A stretch of DNA of 21,206 bases, taken from NCBI GenBank assembly GCA_902465605.1, contig CABQNT010000028.1, positions 1 to 21,206 on the forward strand, written 5' to 3'. The position numbers and the translations under genes were made by a program. The notes below the pieces were generated by a model, which ran no database searches, had not been told where the DNA came from, and saw only the letters and a program-made list of their open reading frames with translations. The DNA comes from Prevotella sp902465605 (GTDB taxonomy: Bacteria > Bacteroidota > Bacteroidia > Bacteroidales > Bacteroidaceae). Below, one piece after another: positions 1 to 6,932 of the stretch. How positions within the stretch are numbered: the first letter of the stretch is position 1; each line of letters opens with the position of its first letter.

Positions 1-45
1 GCGCCGATGGTACTGCAATGCAATGCGGGAGAGTAGGTAGCCGCC
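1..45 (+). rRNA. rrf: 5S ribosomal RNA, 3' end only
   Basis: The first 45 bases read as the 3' part of a Bacteroidetes 5S rRNA, including the conserved stretches GCGCCGATGGTACTGC and GGGAGAGTAGGT. The 5' part lies outside the window. It is followed after about 15 bases by a strong terminator, so this is the end of an rRNA operon transcribed on the plus strand. The exact 3' end is uncertain by a few bases. Confidence 0.9.
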
Positions 46-59
46 TTTTTTCAAATAGA

Positions 60-95
60 AGCCTTCAGGACTAAAATTGTCTTGGAGGCTTTTTT
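60..95 (+). terminator. Intrinsic terminator of the rRNA operon
   Basis: A 12-bp stem (60-71 pairing with 79-90, two G-U pairs, 7-base loop) is followed directly by a run of T. It sits just after the 5S rRNA and is the expected operon end. Confidence 0.9.
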
Positions 96-100
96 GATAT

Positions 101-172
101 TAGGCCAATTAGGCTTATTAGGCTAATTGGGCTTATTAGGCTTATTGGGCTTATTAGCCTTATTAGCCTAAT
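101..172. repeat. Nine-base tandem repeat, eight units
   Basis: Eight consecutive 9-base units with consensus TAGGCTTAT run without a gap. Variants are units such as TAGGCCAAT, TAGGCTAAT and TGGGCTTAT. The array fills most of the space between the rRNA terminator and the histidine kinase gene. It codes for nothing convincing. Its function is unknown; slippage could vary the copy number between strains. Confidence 0.85.
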
Positions 173-213
173 GATACCATACAATATTTACTAGGTTCAT
201 CCGTTGTAACACT

Positions 214-1386
214 ATGCAATGGACAGATCGAATTAGGCAGGTAAAGCTCATCCTCGTTGTGGCCGCTATACTTATAGCGGTGGTGTCGCTTGTGGTTTCT
301 CATTACCTCATCAGGGACCTCGAGAACGAAGAGCGCAACAAGATGGAAGTATGGGCCGAAGCTATGCGCACACTCAACCAGGCGGATGAGAACACAGATC
401 TGAACCTGGTGTTGAAGGTGCTCAACGAGAACCATACCATTCCTGTCATCGTCATGGATCCGATTGGTGATGTGCAGACCTATCGCAACATCAGCCTTGA
501 GAACCGGTCGGGTGCAGACAGTACGGCTTACCTCAAGACCTTGGGCAATCGTCAAAAAGCAGCCAACCACTTTATTCGTATTTCTTTGAACGACCGTGTG
601 AAAGACGATTACATTGACGTTTGCTACGACGACTCACTGATGCTCAAGCGATTGGCCTCTTATCCCTATGTGCAGTTGGGCGTGGTGCTCATCTTCGCCG
701 TGGTGGTGATTTTTGCGTTGCTCACCTCCAAACGAGCCGAGCAAAACAAGGTTTGGGTGGGACTGTCGAAAGAAACTGCTCACCAGTTGGGCACCCCCAT
801 CTCCAGTCTGATGGCTTGGACGGAAATTTTGAAGGAGAATTATCCTGACGATGCACTGATTCCCGAAATGGATCAGGACGTGAAGCGGCTGCAATTAATT
901 GCCGACCGGTTCTCGAAAATCGGTTCGATACCCGAATTGAAGCCGTACAGCTTGCGTGAGGTGGTGCGGCATGTGACATCCTACATGAATCGCCGCACGT
1001 CGCAGGGCATCCAAATCGTAACCCAGTTGCCCGAAAACGCAGACGAACTGATGGTGCGGATGAATCCCGCACTCTTTGAGTGGGTTATCGAGAATTTGTG
1101 TAAAAATGCTGTGGATGCCATGGGTGGAGAGCACGGACGAATCACCATCCGTGTGCAAGAGGCCGTTGGGAAGTTCGTTGTAGAGGTGTCTGATACAGGG
1201 AAAGGTATCAGGAAAAAAGATATTAGAAATGTTTTTCGTCCCGGCTTTACCACTAAGAAACGTGGTTGGGGACTGGGACTTTCGCTGGCCAAACGCATCA
1301 TAGAAGAGTACCATCGGGGTAAAATATGGGTCAGCAACTCGGAGGTGAACAAGGGGACAACTTTCAGGATTGAGCTGAAGAAATGA
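214..1386 (+). CDS. Membrane sensor histidine kinase
   Basis: A 390-residue two-component sensor kinase. Residues about 11-33 and 151-172 are hydrophobic and read as two membrane spans, leaving a roughly 115-residue periplasmic sensor region that I do not recognise. No HAMP domain is evident. The dimerisation/phosphoacceptor motif is KETAHQLGTPIS with the probable phosphorylated His190. The ATPase domain follows: N box ENLCKNAVDAM (293-303), G1 DTGKGI (327-332), G2 GWGLGLSLAKR (351-361). All key residues are present, so it should be active. No response regulator gene is adjacent, so it is an orphan here. The ATG is the first in frame after the minisatellite; no clear Shine-Dalgarno or TAnnTTTG promoter is seen just upstream. 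The signal sensed is unknown. Confidence 0.9.
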   Translation: MQWTDRIRQVKLILVVAAILIAVVSLVVSHYLIRDLENEERNKMEVWAEAMRTLNQADENTDLNLVLKVLNENHTIPVIVMDPIGDVQTYRNISLENRSGADSTAYLKTLGNRQKAANHFIRISLNDRVKDDYIDVCYDDSLMLKRLASYPYVQLGVVLIFAVVVIFALLTSKRAEQNKVWVGLSKETAHQLGTPISSLMAWTEILKENYPDDALIPEMDQDVKRLQLIADRFSKIGSIPELKPYSLREVVRHVTSYMNRRTSQGIQIVTQLPENADELMVRMNPALFEWVIENLCKNAVDAMGGEHGRITIRVQEAVGKFVVEVSDTGKGIRKKDIRNVFRPGFTTKKRGWGLGLSLAKRIIEEYHRGKIWVSNSEVNKGTTFRIELKK

Positions 1387-1402
1387 TTTTTTTATGTGTA
1401 AC

Positions 1403-1435
1403 TTGTCCACATGTCGGAAAATATTTGTAACTTTG
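1403..1435 (+). promoter_or_regulatory. Probable promoter of the yceD-rpmF-fabH operon
   Basis: A TTG (1403-1405) and the -7 element TAACTTTG (1428-1435) match the Bacteroidetes sigma factor consensus, with a slightly long 22-base spacer. Transcription would begin near 1442. This makes the in-frame ATG at 1411 untranslatable from this promoter and supports the start at 1453. Confidence 0.6.
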
Positions 1436-1452
1436 CACTCCAAAGTATAATT

Positions 1453-1986
1453 ATGCGCGATTTAAAGCCGTTTAAGATTGACTTGAAAGCTTTGACCGAT
1501 CAGGTTGCGACCTATGAGTTCAAGCTTGACGATGCGTATTTTGAAGCCATCGAGGCTCCTGACATCCAAAAAGGCAATCTTTCTGTCGCACTGTCCATAC
1601 GCAGGATGGCCGGCAGTTTTGAGTTCACGTTCCATATCCAGGGGTTCGTCATCGTGACCTGTGACTTGTGTCTTGATGAAATGCAACAACCCATCGATAC
1701 GGAAAATAAGCTCATGGCGAAATTTGGCGAAGAATACTCAGACGATGATGACCTGATCGTGGTGCCTGAGCGCGAAGGCGTGCTCGACATCTCGTGGTTT
1801 ATCTATGAATTTATAGATCTCAGCGTCCCCATCAAGCATGTGCATGCACCTGGAAAATGCAATGCTGTGATGACGAAAAAGCTGCAAGAGCTTTCGGCTA
1901 CCCGAAGTAGTTTGGAGGACGGTGAAGAGCCTGTGAATCCGCGCTGGGCTGGATTAGAAAAATTAAAAACAATAATTAAAGATTAA
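1453..1986 (+). CDS. yceD: YceD/DUF177 family protein
   Basis: A 177-residue DUF177 (YceD) protein. In other bacteria this family sits upstream of rpmF and is linked to large-subunit rRNA (23S) accumulation. That role is known mainly from plant and E. coli relatives and is inferred here. The cysteine pair CDLC (C70, C73) and the conserved C-terminal NPRWAGLEKL (162-171) are visible, with a further Cys136. The start at 1453 was chosen over an in-frame ATG at 1411 because a promoter -7 box lies between them; the protein then begins MRDLKPFKID. The gene is followed after 6 bp by rpmF, so the two are co-transcribed. Confidence 0.88.
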   Translation: MRDLKPFKIDLKALTDQVATYEFKLDDAYFEAIEAPDIQKGNLSVALSIRRMAGSFEFTFHIQGFVIVTCDLCLDEMQQPIDTENKLMAKFGEEYSDDDDLIVVPEREGVLDISWFIYEFIDLSVPIKHVHAPGKCNAVMTKKLQELSATRSSLEDGEEPVNPRWAGLEKLKTIIKD

Positions 1987-1992
1987 AAGAAA

Positions 1993-2178
1993 ATGGCACA
2001 TCCTAAAAGAAGACAGTCGAAGACTCGTACACTGAAAAGAAGAACTCATGATAAGGCTGTAGCTCCTACATTGGCAGTTTGCCCTAACTGTGGCGCATAC
2101 TATGTTTACCACACCGTTTGTCCTACTTGTGGATATTACAGAGGTAAGGTTGCGATTGAAAAGGAAGTAGCAGAATAA
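1993..2178 (+). CDS. rpmF: Large ribosomal subunit protein L32 (bL32)
   Basis: A 61-residue bL32 with the typical N-terminus MAHPKRRQSK and a zinc ribbon built from CPNC (C30, C33) and CPTC (C43, C46). It is a small structural protein of the 50S subunit. The four-cysteine form implies zinc binding. It lies 6 bp after yceD, and its stop codon overlaps the fabH start by one base (TAATG), which indicates translational coupling. In E. coli plsX lies between rpmF and fabH; here it is absent. Confidence 0.96.
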   Translation: MAHPKRRQSKTRTLKRRTHDKAVAPTLAVCPNCGAYYVYHTVCPTCGYYRGKVAIEKEVAE

Positions 2179-3197
2179 TGGGAAAAATCAACGCGATTAT
2201 TACCGGCGTTGGGGGATACGTTCCTGACTATGTTCTCGACAACGAGGAACTCTCACGAATGGTTGACACCAGCGACGAATGGATTACTACTCGTGTTGGT
2301 ATCAAAGAACGCCGCATCCTGAAGGAAGAAGGCCTCGGAACCAGTTACTTGGCGCGTAAGGCTGCTAAGCAGTTGATTCAGAAAACCGGGGTAAATCCCG
2401 ACACCATCGACGCGCTTATCGTTGCCACGACAACGCCCGATTACAAATTCCCTTCCACGGCATCCATCGTGTTGGGTAAGCTGGGACTGAAAAACGCTTT
2501 CGCGTATGATTTGGAAGCAGCTTGTTGCGGGTTTATGTATGCGCTGAGCACGGCCTGTAGCTTTGTGGAGAGTGGGCGTTGTAAGAAGGTGATTGTAATC
2601 GGAGCTGACAAGATGTCATCGCTCGTCGATTACCAAGATCGACAGACTTGTGTTCTCTTTGGAGATGGCGCAGCTGCCGTTTTGGTGGAAGCATCCGAGG
2701 ATGGAGAGCTGGGCATGCAGGACATGTTCTTCCGCACCGATGGTAAAGGACTTCCGTTCTTGCACATGAAGGCCGGTGGCAGCGTTTGTCCTGCCTCACA
2801 CTTCACGGTTGACCATCATCTGCACTACCTCTATCAAGAGGGACGGTCGGTGTTTCGTTATGCGGTGACCGACATGAGTAACGACGTGTTGGAGATCATG
2901 AAGCGTAATAACCTTTCGGCAGCTGATGTGGATTGGGTGGTACCTCATGAGGCCAACTTGCGCATCATTGAGGCTGTGGCCAAACGCGCTGAGCTCCCGA
3001 TGGACAAGGTGGCTATCAACATTCAGCACTATGGCAATACCAGTGCCGCAACCATTCCGTTGGCTCTTTGGGACTATGAAAGCAAATTGAAGAAGGGTGA
3101 CAATGTCATCTTTACCGCTTTCGGAGCCGGATTCGTACACGGAGCTTCATTCTTCAAGTGGGCTTACGATGGCGCTGACGCCGTGACGAGGAAATAA
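2178..3197 (+). CDS. fabH: 3-oxoacyl-[ACP] synthase III (FabH)
   Basis: A 339-residue KAS III, which condenses an acyl-CoA primer with malonyl-ACP to start fatty-acid synthesis in the cytosol. The catalytic triad is visible: Cys116 in EAACCGF, His257 in PHEAN and Asn287 in YGNTSA. The glycine-rich C-terminal end FGAGFVHGA (314-322) is typical. The length matches the family. The start codon overlaps the rpmF stop, tying lipid supply to ribosomal protein expression. An intrinsic terminator follows 24 bp after the stop codon. Substrate preference, for instance branched primers, cannot be read from the sequence alone. Confidence 0.96.
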   Translation: MGKINAIITGVGGYVPDYVLDNEELSRMVDTSDEWITTRVGIKERRILKEEGLGTSYLARKAAKQLIQKTGVNPDTIDALIVATTTPDYKFPSTASIVLGKLGLKNAFAYDLEAACCGFMYALSTACSFVESGRCKKVIVIGADKMSSLVDYQDRQTCVLFGDGAAAVLVEASEDGELGMQDMFFRTDGKGLPFLHMKAGGSVCPASHFTVDHHLHYLYQEGRSVFRYAVTDMSNDVLEIMKRNNLSAADVDWVVPHEANLRIIEAVAKRAELPMDKVAINIQHYGNTSAATIPLALWDYESKLKKGDNVIFTAFGAGFVHGASFFKWAYDGADAVTRK

Positions 3198-3221
3198 CGA
3201 ATTGTGAAATTCCAGAATAAG

Positions 3222-3258
3222 AAAGCGCATCCTTTCAACGTAAAGAATGCGCTTTTTT
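3222..3258 (+). terminator. Intrinsic terminator/attenuator between fabH and era
   Basis: A 14-bp stem with a single mismatch (3222-3235 with 3242-3255) and a six-base loop runs into six T (3253-3258). It ends only 22 bases before the era start codon, and I see no TAnnTTTG box in the gap. It may act as a partial terminator or attenuator. Confidence 0.85.
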
Positions 3259-3280
3259 CTTCTCAAACAAGTAGCAGCTT

Positions 3281-4162
3281 ATGCACAAGGCAGGTTTTGT
3301 AAACATTGTGGGCAACCCAAACGTGGGCAAGTCGACACTGATGAACCAGTTGGTGGGCGAGCGCATCTCCATTGCGACGTTCAAGGCCCAGACCACCCGG
3401 CATCGCATCATGGGAATCGTGAATACCGACGACATGCAGATTGTGTTCTCAGACACCCCGGGCGTGTTGAACCCCAATTACAAGATGCAGGAGTACATGC
3501 TGGCTTTCTCTGAATCGGCCCTGGCCGACGCTGACATCCTGTTGTATGTAACCGATGTGGTGGAAGACCCGGAGAAGAATGCCGACTTTCTTGAGAAGGT
3601 GAGGACGATGACCATTCCGGTTATCTTGGTCATCAACAAGATTGATGCGAGCAACCAAAAGACAGTTGGCCAGCTGGTGGAGAAGTGGCATTCGCTACTG
3701 CCCAATGCCGAGATTCTTCCCATTTCAGCTGCCAATAAGTTTGGCGTGGACATGCTGCTCAAACGCATTCAGGAACTCCTTCCCGACAGTCCTCCTTATT
3801 TTGACAAGGACCAACTGACGGATAAGCCCGCCAAATTCTTTGTCAGTGAGATCATCCGCGAGAAGATTTTACTGTATTATGACAAGGAGATACCTTATTC
3901 GGTGGAGGTGAGGGTAGAGCAATTCAAGGAGTCGGCCAAGCAAATTCACATCAACGCGGTGATCTATGTGGAGCGCGAATCGCAGAAAGGCATCATCATT
4001 GGTCATCAGGGCGTGGCGCTGAAGAAGGTTAGCACCGAGGCGCGCAAGACCCTGGAGAAGTTTTTTGACAAGAAGGTGTATCTCGAAACCTTTGTCAAGG
4101 TGGATAAAGACTGGCGCAGCTCGCAGAAAGAACTTAGTAGCTTCGGGTATAATCCGGAGTGA
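3281..4162 (+). CDS. era: GTPase Era, 30S ribosome assembly
   Basis: A 293-residue Era, which binds the 3' end of 16S rRNA and checks late 30S assembly. The GTPase motifs are G1 GNPNVGKST (11-19), G3 DTPG (58-61), G4 NKID (119-122) and G5 ISA (148-150). A C-terminal KH domain follows (about 200-280) with its GxxG loop as GHQG (241-244). The start MHKAGFVNIVGNPN matches the family. No Shine-Dalgarno is visible. The gene begins 22 bases after a terminator-like hairpin with no separate promoter evident, so it probably depends on read-through from fabH. The stop is followed within one base by the first copy of a palindromic repeat. Confidence 0.96.
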   Translation: MHKAGFVNIVGNPNVGKSTLMNQLVGERISIATFKAQTTRHRIMGIVNTDDMQIVFSDTPGVLNPNYKMQEYMLAFSESALADADILLYVTDVVEDPEKNADFLEKVRTMTIPVILVINKIDASNQKTVGQLVEKWHSLLPNAEILPISAANKFGVDMLLKRIQELLPDSPPYFDKDQLTDKPAKFFVSEIIREKILLYYDKEIPYSVEVRVEQFKESAKQIHINAVIYVERESQKGIIIGHQGVALKKVSTEARKTLEKFFDKKVYLETFVKVDKDWRSSQKELSSFGYNPE

Positions 4163-4196
4163 TAAAGCCTCCCCCAGCCCCTCCGAAGGAGGGGAG
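4163..4196. repeat. C/G-rich palindromic intergenic repeat, copy 1
   Basis: A 34-base unit that begins directly after the era stop. It contains a perfect 7-bp palindrome CCCCTCC GAA GGAGGGG and a flanking C-rich arm (GCCTCCCCC). It is the reverse complement of copy 2, apart from one inserted base. I recall similar elements scattered between genes in many Bacteroidetes genomes; that recollection was not checked. Confidence 0.9.
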
Positions 4197-4255
4197 CAGG
4201 CTATCGAGGAGAACGAAATTCTCAGCGTGTCGCTAAATATACTCTCTGCGGCATA

Positions 4256-4290
4256 CTCCCCTCCTTCGGAGGGGCTGGGGGGAGGCTTTA
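4256..4290. repeat. C/G-rich palindromic intergenic repeat, copy 2 (inverted)
   Basis: A 35-base unit that is the reverse complement of copy 1 except for one extra G. Copies 1 and 2 are separated by 59 bases without a gene and could pair into a long hairpin of about 34 bp in the era-der transcript. Confidence 0.9.
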
Positions 4291-4310
4291 ATATAACTCA
4301 CTATGACACA

Positions 4311-4347
4311 CTCCCCTCCTTTGGAGGGGTTGGGGGAGGCTTTTTTT
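4311..4347 (+). repeat. C/G-rich palindromic repeat, copy 3, ending in a T run before der
   Basis: This is in the same orientation as copy 2, with two C-to-T changes and five G in the second run. It ends in seven T (4341-4347), so on the plus strand it resembles an intrinsic terminator: CCCCTCC/GGAGGGG stem plus G-rich arm and T run. The der start codon follows four bases later, so the structure would occupy the ribosome landing site. Confidence 0.85.
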
Positions 4348-4351
4348 CAAT

Positions 4352-5665
4352 ATGGCAAAATTAGTAGCAATCGTTGGACGTCCCAATGTAGGTAAGTCCA
4401 CATTATTTAACCGTTTAACACAGTCGCGCAAGGCGATTGTAAGTGATACTGCCGGCACCACCCGCGACCGCCAGTATGGAAAATGTAGTTGGAACGGACG
4501 TGAGTTCTCCGTGGTGGATACCGGAGGATGGGTGGTCAACTCGGATGATATCTTTGAAGACGCCATCCGCAGGCAGGTTATCGTGGCTACCGAAGAGGCC
4601 GACTTGGTGCTCTTCATGGTGGATGTGAAAAACGGATTGACCGACTGGGATGCCGATGTGGCACAGATTTTACGTCGAACAAAGCTGCCCGTCATTCTGG
4701 TGGGCAACAAGGTAGACAACAGTGCCGAGTATTATACGGCAGCCGAGTTTTATCGGTTGGGCCTGGGCGAGCCACAGTGCATCAGTGCAGCCACAGGTGG
4801 CGGTACGGGCGATTTGCTGGATTTGGTGCTGGAAAAGCTCCCGGCTGATGAGAAGGAAGTGCTGGAAGAAGACATCCCCCGTTTTGCCGTCGTGGGCCGG
4901 CCCAATGCTGGCAAGAGCAGTCTCATCAACGCCTTCATCGGTGAGGATCGTCACATCGTGACCGAAATAGCCGGCACCACGCGTGACAGCATCTACACGC
5001 GGTTTGATAAGTTTGGATTTGACTTCTACCTGGTCGATACAGCCGGCATCCGTAGAAAGAATAAAGTTTCAGAAGATCTTGAGTTTTATTCGGTGATGCG
5101 CAGCATCCGCAGCATTGAGAACAGTGATGTGTGCATCCTCATGATTGATGCCACACGAGGCATCGAGTCGCAGGATATGAACATCTTCCAACTCATTCAG
5201 AAGAACCATAAGTCGTTGGTAGTGGTGGTTAACAAATGGGACTTGGTGGAGGACAAGGATCACAAGGTCATCAAGACCTTCGAGAACGCCATCCGTGAGC
5301 GCATGGCCCCATTCGCAGACTTCCCCATCATCTTCGCTTCTGCTCTCACCAAGCAGCGCATCTTCAAGGTGCTGGAAACGGCCAAGCAGGTGTACCTTAA
5401 CCGTAAGTTGCGCATCGGAACCTCTAAGCTCAACGAGGTGATGCTTCCCATCATCGAGGAAACGCCGCCGCCATCCATCAAGGGAAAGTACATCAAGATA
5501 AAATATTGCACGCAGTTGCCCAACACGCAGATTCCTTCGTTTGTGTTTTATGCCAATCTGCCTCAGTATGTGAAGGAGAACTATCGTCGGTTCCTGGAAA
5601 ACAAGATACGCGAGAACTGGACGTTGACGGGCTGTCCCATCCATGTGTTTATTCGACAGAAGTGA
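4352..5665 (+). CDS. der: GTPase Der (EngA), 50S ribosome assembly
   Basis: A 437-residue double GTPase required for 50S maturation. Domain 1 has G1 GRPNVGKST (9-17), G3 DTGG (56-59) and G4 NKVD (119-122). Domain 2 has G1 GRPNAGKSS (182-190), G3 DTAG (229-232) and G4 NKWD (294-297). A KH-like domain occupies about 350-437. All motifs are intact. The ATG at 4352 (MAKLVAIVGRPNVGKST) is the natural start. It lies only four bases after the T run of a palindromic repeat, with no Shine-Dalgarno and no recognisable promoter, so expression probably relies on transcription through era. The following 270 bases are repeat-rich. Confidence 0.97.
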   Translation: MAKLVAIVGRPNVGKSTLFNRLTQSRKAIVSDTAGTTRDRQYGKCSWNGREFSVVDTGGWVVNSDDIFEDAIRRQVIVATEEADLVLFMVDVKNGLTDWDADVAQILRRTKLPVILVGNKVDNSAEYYTAAEFYRLGLGEPQCISAATGGGTGDLLDLVLEKLPADEKEVLEEDIPRFAVVGRPNAGKSSLINAFIGEDRHIVTEIAGTTRDSIYTRFDKFGFDFYLVDTAGIRRKNKVSEDLEFYSVMRSIRSIENSDVCILMIDATRGIESQDMNIFQLIQKNHKSLVVVVNKWDLVEDKDHKVIKTFENAIRERMAPFADFPIIFASALTKQRIFKVLETAKQVYLNRKLRIGTSKLNEVMLPIIEETPPPSIKGKYIKIKYCTQLPNTQIPSFVFYANLPQYVKENYRRFLENKIRENWTLTGCPIHVFIRQK

Positions 5666-5675
5666 TTTTGGAGTC

Positions 5676-5750
5676 GGGAGTAATTGGGAGTAATTGGGAG
5701 TAAATTGGAGTTAGCAGGAGTTAATGGACAAATGTTTTTATCGGGAGTTA
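5676..5750. repeat. GGGAGTAATT tandem repeat and GGAGTTA words
   Basis: Two perfect GGGAGTAATT units and a third with one extra A (5676-5706) are followed by looser GGAGTTA words up to about 5750. The same words in reverse complement (TAACTCC) make up the direct repeats downstream, so the strands could pair. No coding potential is seen. Confidence 0.75.
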
Positions 5751-5777
5751 ATGAGGGTGTTAATTGGATTTAATGGA

Positions 5778-5829
5778 CTAATGTCCGCTAACTCCCCTTG
5801 TAACTCCTGTTACCTCCTGCTAACTCCTT
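5778..5829. repeat. 52-bp direct repeat, copy 1
   Basis: It begins CTAATGTCCGCTAACT and is composed of TAACTCC-type words. Copy 2 lies 64 bases further on and differs by one inserted T and one T-to-C change. The function is unknown. Confidence 0.9.
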
Positions 5830-5841
5830 TGAATAAAATAT

Positions 5842-5894
5842 CTAATGTCCGCTAACTTCCCCTTGTAACTCCTGTTACCTCCCGCTAACTCCTT
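5842..5894. repeat. 53-bp direct repeat, copy 2
   Basis: This is a near-identical second copy of 5778-5829. The two copies sit between der and the small lipoprotein gene. Recombination between them would delete 64 bases. Confidence 0.9.
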
Positions 5895-5936
5895 GTTAGA
5901 TAATTCTACTAACTACTTGTGAAGAATAGCAGTAAA

Positions 5937-6323
5937 ATGAAAAAACTTCTCTATTTGTTTGTCGCCATGGTGATTGTCGCCTGTACATCTTCTCTTGATG
6001 AAGGCGAGGTGGCCGCACGCGCAGCCAAGGAATACTACGGATATTTGCTTCAAGGCAATATTGCCTCGTTCGTGGACGGACACTACCGTCCCGACAGCAT
6101 TCCTGACACCTATCGAGAACAGCTCATCACGAATACCAAGATGTATGTGAACCAGCAGAACGAAGAGCATCGCGGCATCAAGGACATTCGTATCGTAGAT
6201 GCCAAAACCGACATGCAGAAACATGCTGCCAACGTTTTCCTGGTGCTTAGCTATGGTGACAGCACGAGTGAAGAAATTGTGGTTCCGATGGTTGAAAGTG
6301 GGGGCGTGTGGTACCTTAGATAA
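5937..6323 (+). CDS. Small predicted lipoprotein, unknown function
   Basis: A 128-residue protein starting MKKLLYLFVAMVIVACTSS. A short charged N-terminus, a hydrophobic stretch and the lipobox IVAC with Cys16 indicate a lipoprotein signal peptide. The mature part is about 110 residues, begins with a helix rich in alanine and aromatic residues (AARAAKEYYGYLL), and ends in a strand-like WYLR. This layout resembles small NTF2-like/DUF4878-type proteins of Bacteroidetes, but that is only an impression. An in-frame GTG at 5919 is possible but would put charged residues before the signal, so I prefer 5937. The gene is enclosed on both sides by the same GGAGTTA/TAACTCC repeat words. Confidence 0.7.
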   Translation: MKKLLYLFVAMVIVACTSSLDEGEVAARAAKEYYGYLLQGNIASFVDGHYRPDSIPDTYREQLITNTKMYVNQQNEEHRGIKDIRIVDAKTDMQKHAANVFLVLSYGDSTSEEIVVPMVESGGVWYLR

Positions 6324-6339
6324 TTCATTATTCATATTT

Positions 6340-6378
6340 TAGGGGAACAGGAGTTAACTGGAGTAAGCAGGAAGTTAT
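6340..6378. repeat. GGAGTTA-type repeat words after the lipoprotein gene
   Basis: The stretch contains GGAGTTAACTGGAGTAAGC and related words that match the repeat family at 5676-5894. The small lipoprotein gene is therefore bracketed by one repeat family. No terminator is seen here. Confidence 0.6.
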
Positions 6379-6423
6379 CTGAGCTATTGGACAATAGCTT
6401 TTGGATTATTAACCAAAGTGTGA

Positions 6424-6591
6424 TACAATTTGAAAGATGCAGAACAAGACTTGAAAGGCATGTACACAAAACTGGCAGAAAATAATGTTACACTGAGCAG
6501 GACGGGTGGGGCATCATTTGCAGAAACGCCATTTGATATTTTTGGCGGTAAATTAAGGCAGACATCATCATTCAAATTTGGTGGAAGCTGA
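6424..6591 (+). pseudogene. Remnant of an unidentified coding sequence (C-terminal part)
   Basis: An open stretch of 55 codons runs from just after a TGA (6421-6423) to a TGA (6589-6591). It has balanced, protein-like composition, including KDAEQDLKGMYTKLAENN and FAETPFDIFGGKLRQ. The first ATG is 13 codons in. I read it as the C-terminal remainder of a gene whose front has been lost, not as an intact small gene. I do not recognise the family. Confidence 0.4.
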
Positions 6592-6708
6592 ACAGAGGCA
6601 CATCTGAACATATACCATTGACTGCTGGTTTTGAGGTTGTAAAGATTTTACGGAATAACCTCTGAAAGGAAATCTTGGTAAATATGTTCGCATTTCGCAG
6701 CAGATAAA
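6592..6708. other. Intergenic stretch, hairpin only
   Basis: No gene is supported in this part of the 6324-6932 gap. A nested hairpin occurs at 6633-6662 (GAGGTT with AACCTC, and GTAAA with TTTAC inside). It has no T run on either strand, so it is not a convincing terminator. Confidence 0.4.
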
Positions 6709-6740
6709 TTTGATAGAATTACATTTGTATTGTATCTTTA
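6709..6740 (+). promoter_or_regulatory. Candidate promoter of the BACON lipoprotein gene
   Basis: TTTG (6709-6712), exactly 20 bases, then TATCTTTA (6733-6740) matches the Bacteroidetes consensus except for the last base. Transcription would begin near 6747, giving a leader of about 185 bases. A second -7-like box, TAAATTTG (6798-6805), has its nearest TTG 24 bases upstream and is a weaker alternative. Confidence 0.5.
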
Positions 6741-6853
6741 ATCTAATAAAAAAACATTTTCTTAATCCCGTTGATTTATAAATCACATTTTTTTTTGTAA
6801 ATTTGTTCCGTGATGAGTACATAAGAGGAGTTTGCGGCTTTGGTGTGTAAATA

Positions 6854-6885
6854 CAAAGATAAGAACTTCTTTTAATTAGGACAAA
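6854..6885 (-). promoter_or_regulatory. Antisense promoter inside the leader of the BACON lipoprotein gene
   Basis: On the minus strand, TTTG (6885-6882), exactly 20 bases, then a perfect TATCTTTG (6861-6854) forms a full Bacteroidetes promoter. It points away from the lipoprotein gene and would start an RNA near 6847 complementary to the lipoprotein leader. No convincing gene lies downstream on this strand, so a non-coding antisense RNA is the natural reading. Confidence 0.5.
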
Positions 6886-6932
6886 TCATAAAAGTCAAGA
6901 CGAGTTTATATTATTCACTTAATACATATATT

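Noticed and set aside
1411..1452. The earlier ATG for yceD
   Set aside because: A promoter -7 box lies downstream of it, so it would not be in the main transcript.
4065..4364. A 99-codon plus-strand open frame across the era end and the palindromic repeats
   Set aside because: It overlaps era in another frame, and its repeated glycine/proline text is simply the translated repeat.
5666..5936. Possible CRISPR array
   Set aside because: Only two long repeat units exist, 12 bases apart, with no spacer-like sequence and no cas genes.
6568..6822. An 84-codon minus-strand open frame downstream of the antisense promoter
   Set aside because: It is composed of Lys, Phe, Cys and Ser typical of AT-rich non-coding DNA and has no ribosome site; an untranslated antisense RNA is more likely.
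6600..6932. Possible invertible promoter upstream of the surface lipoprotein gene
   Set aside because: I looked for inverted repeats flanking the promoters, as in phase-variable Bacteroidetes loci, and found none of useful length.
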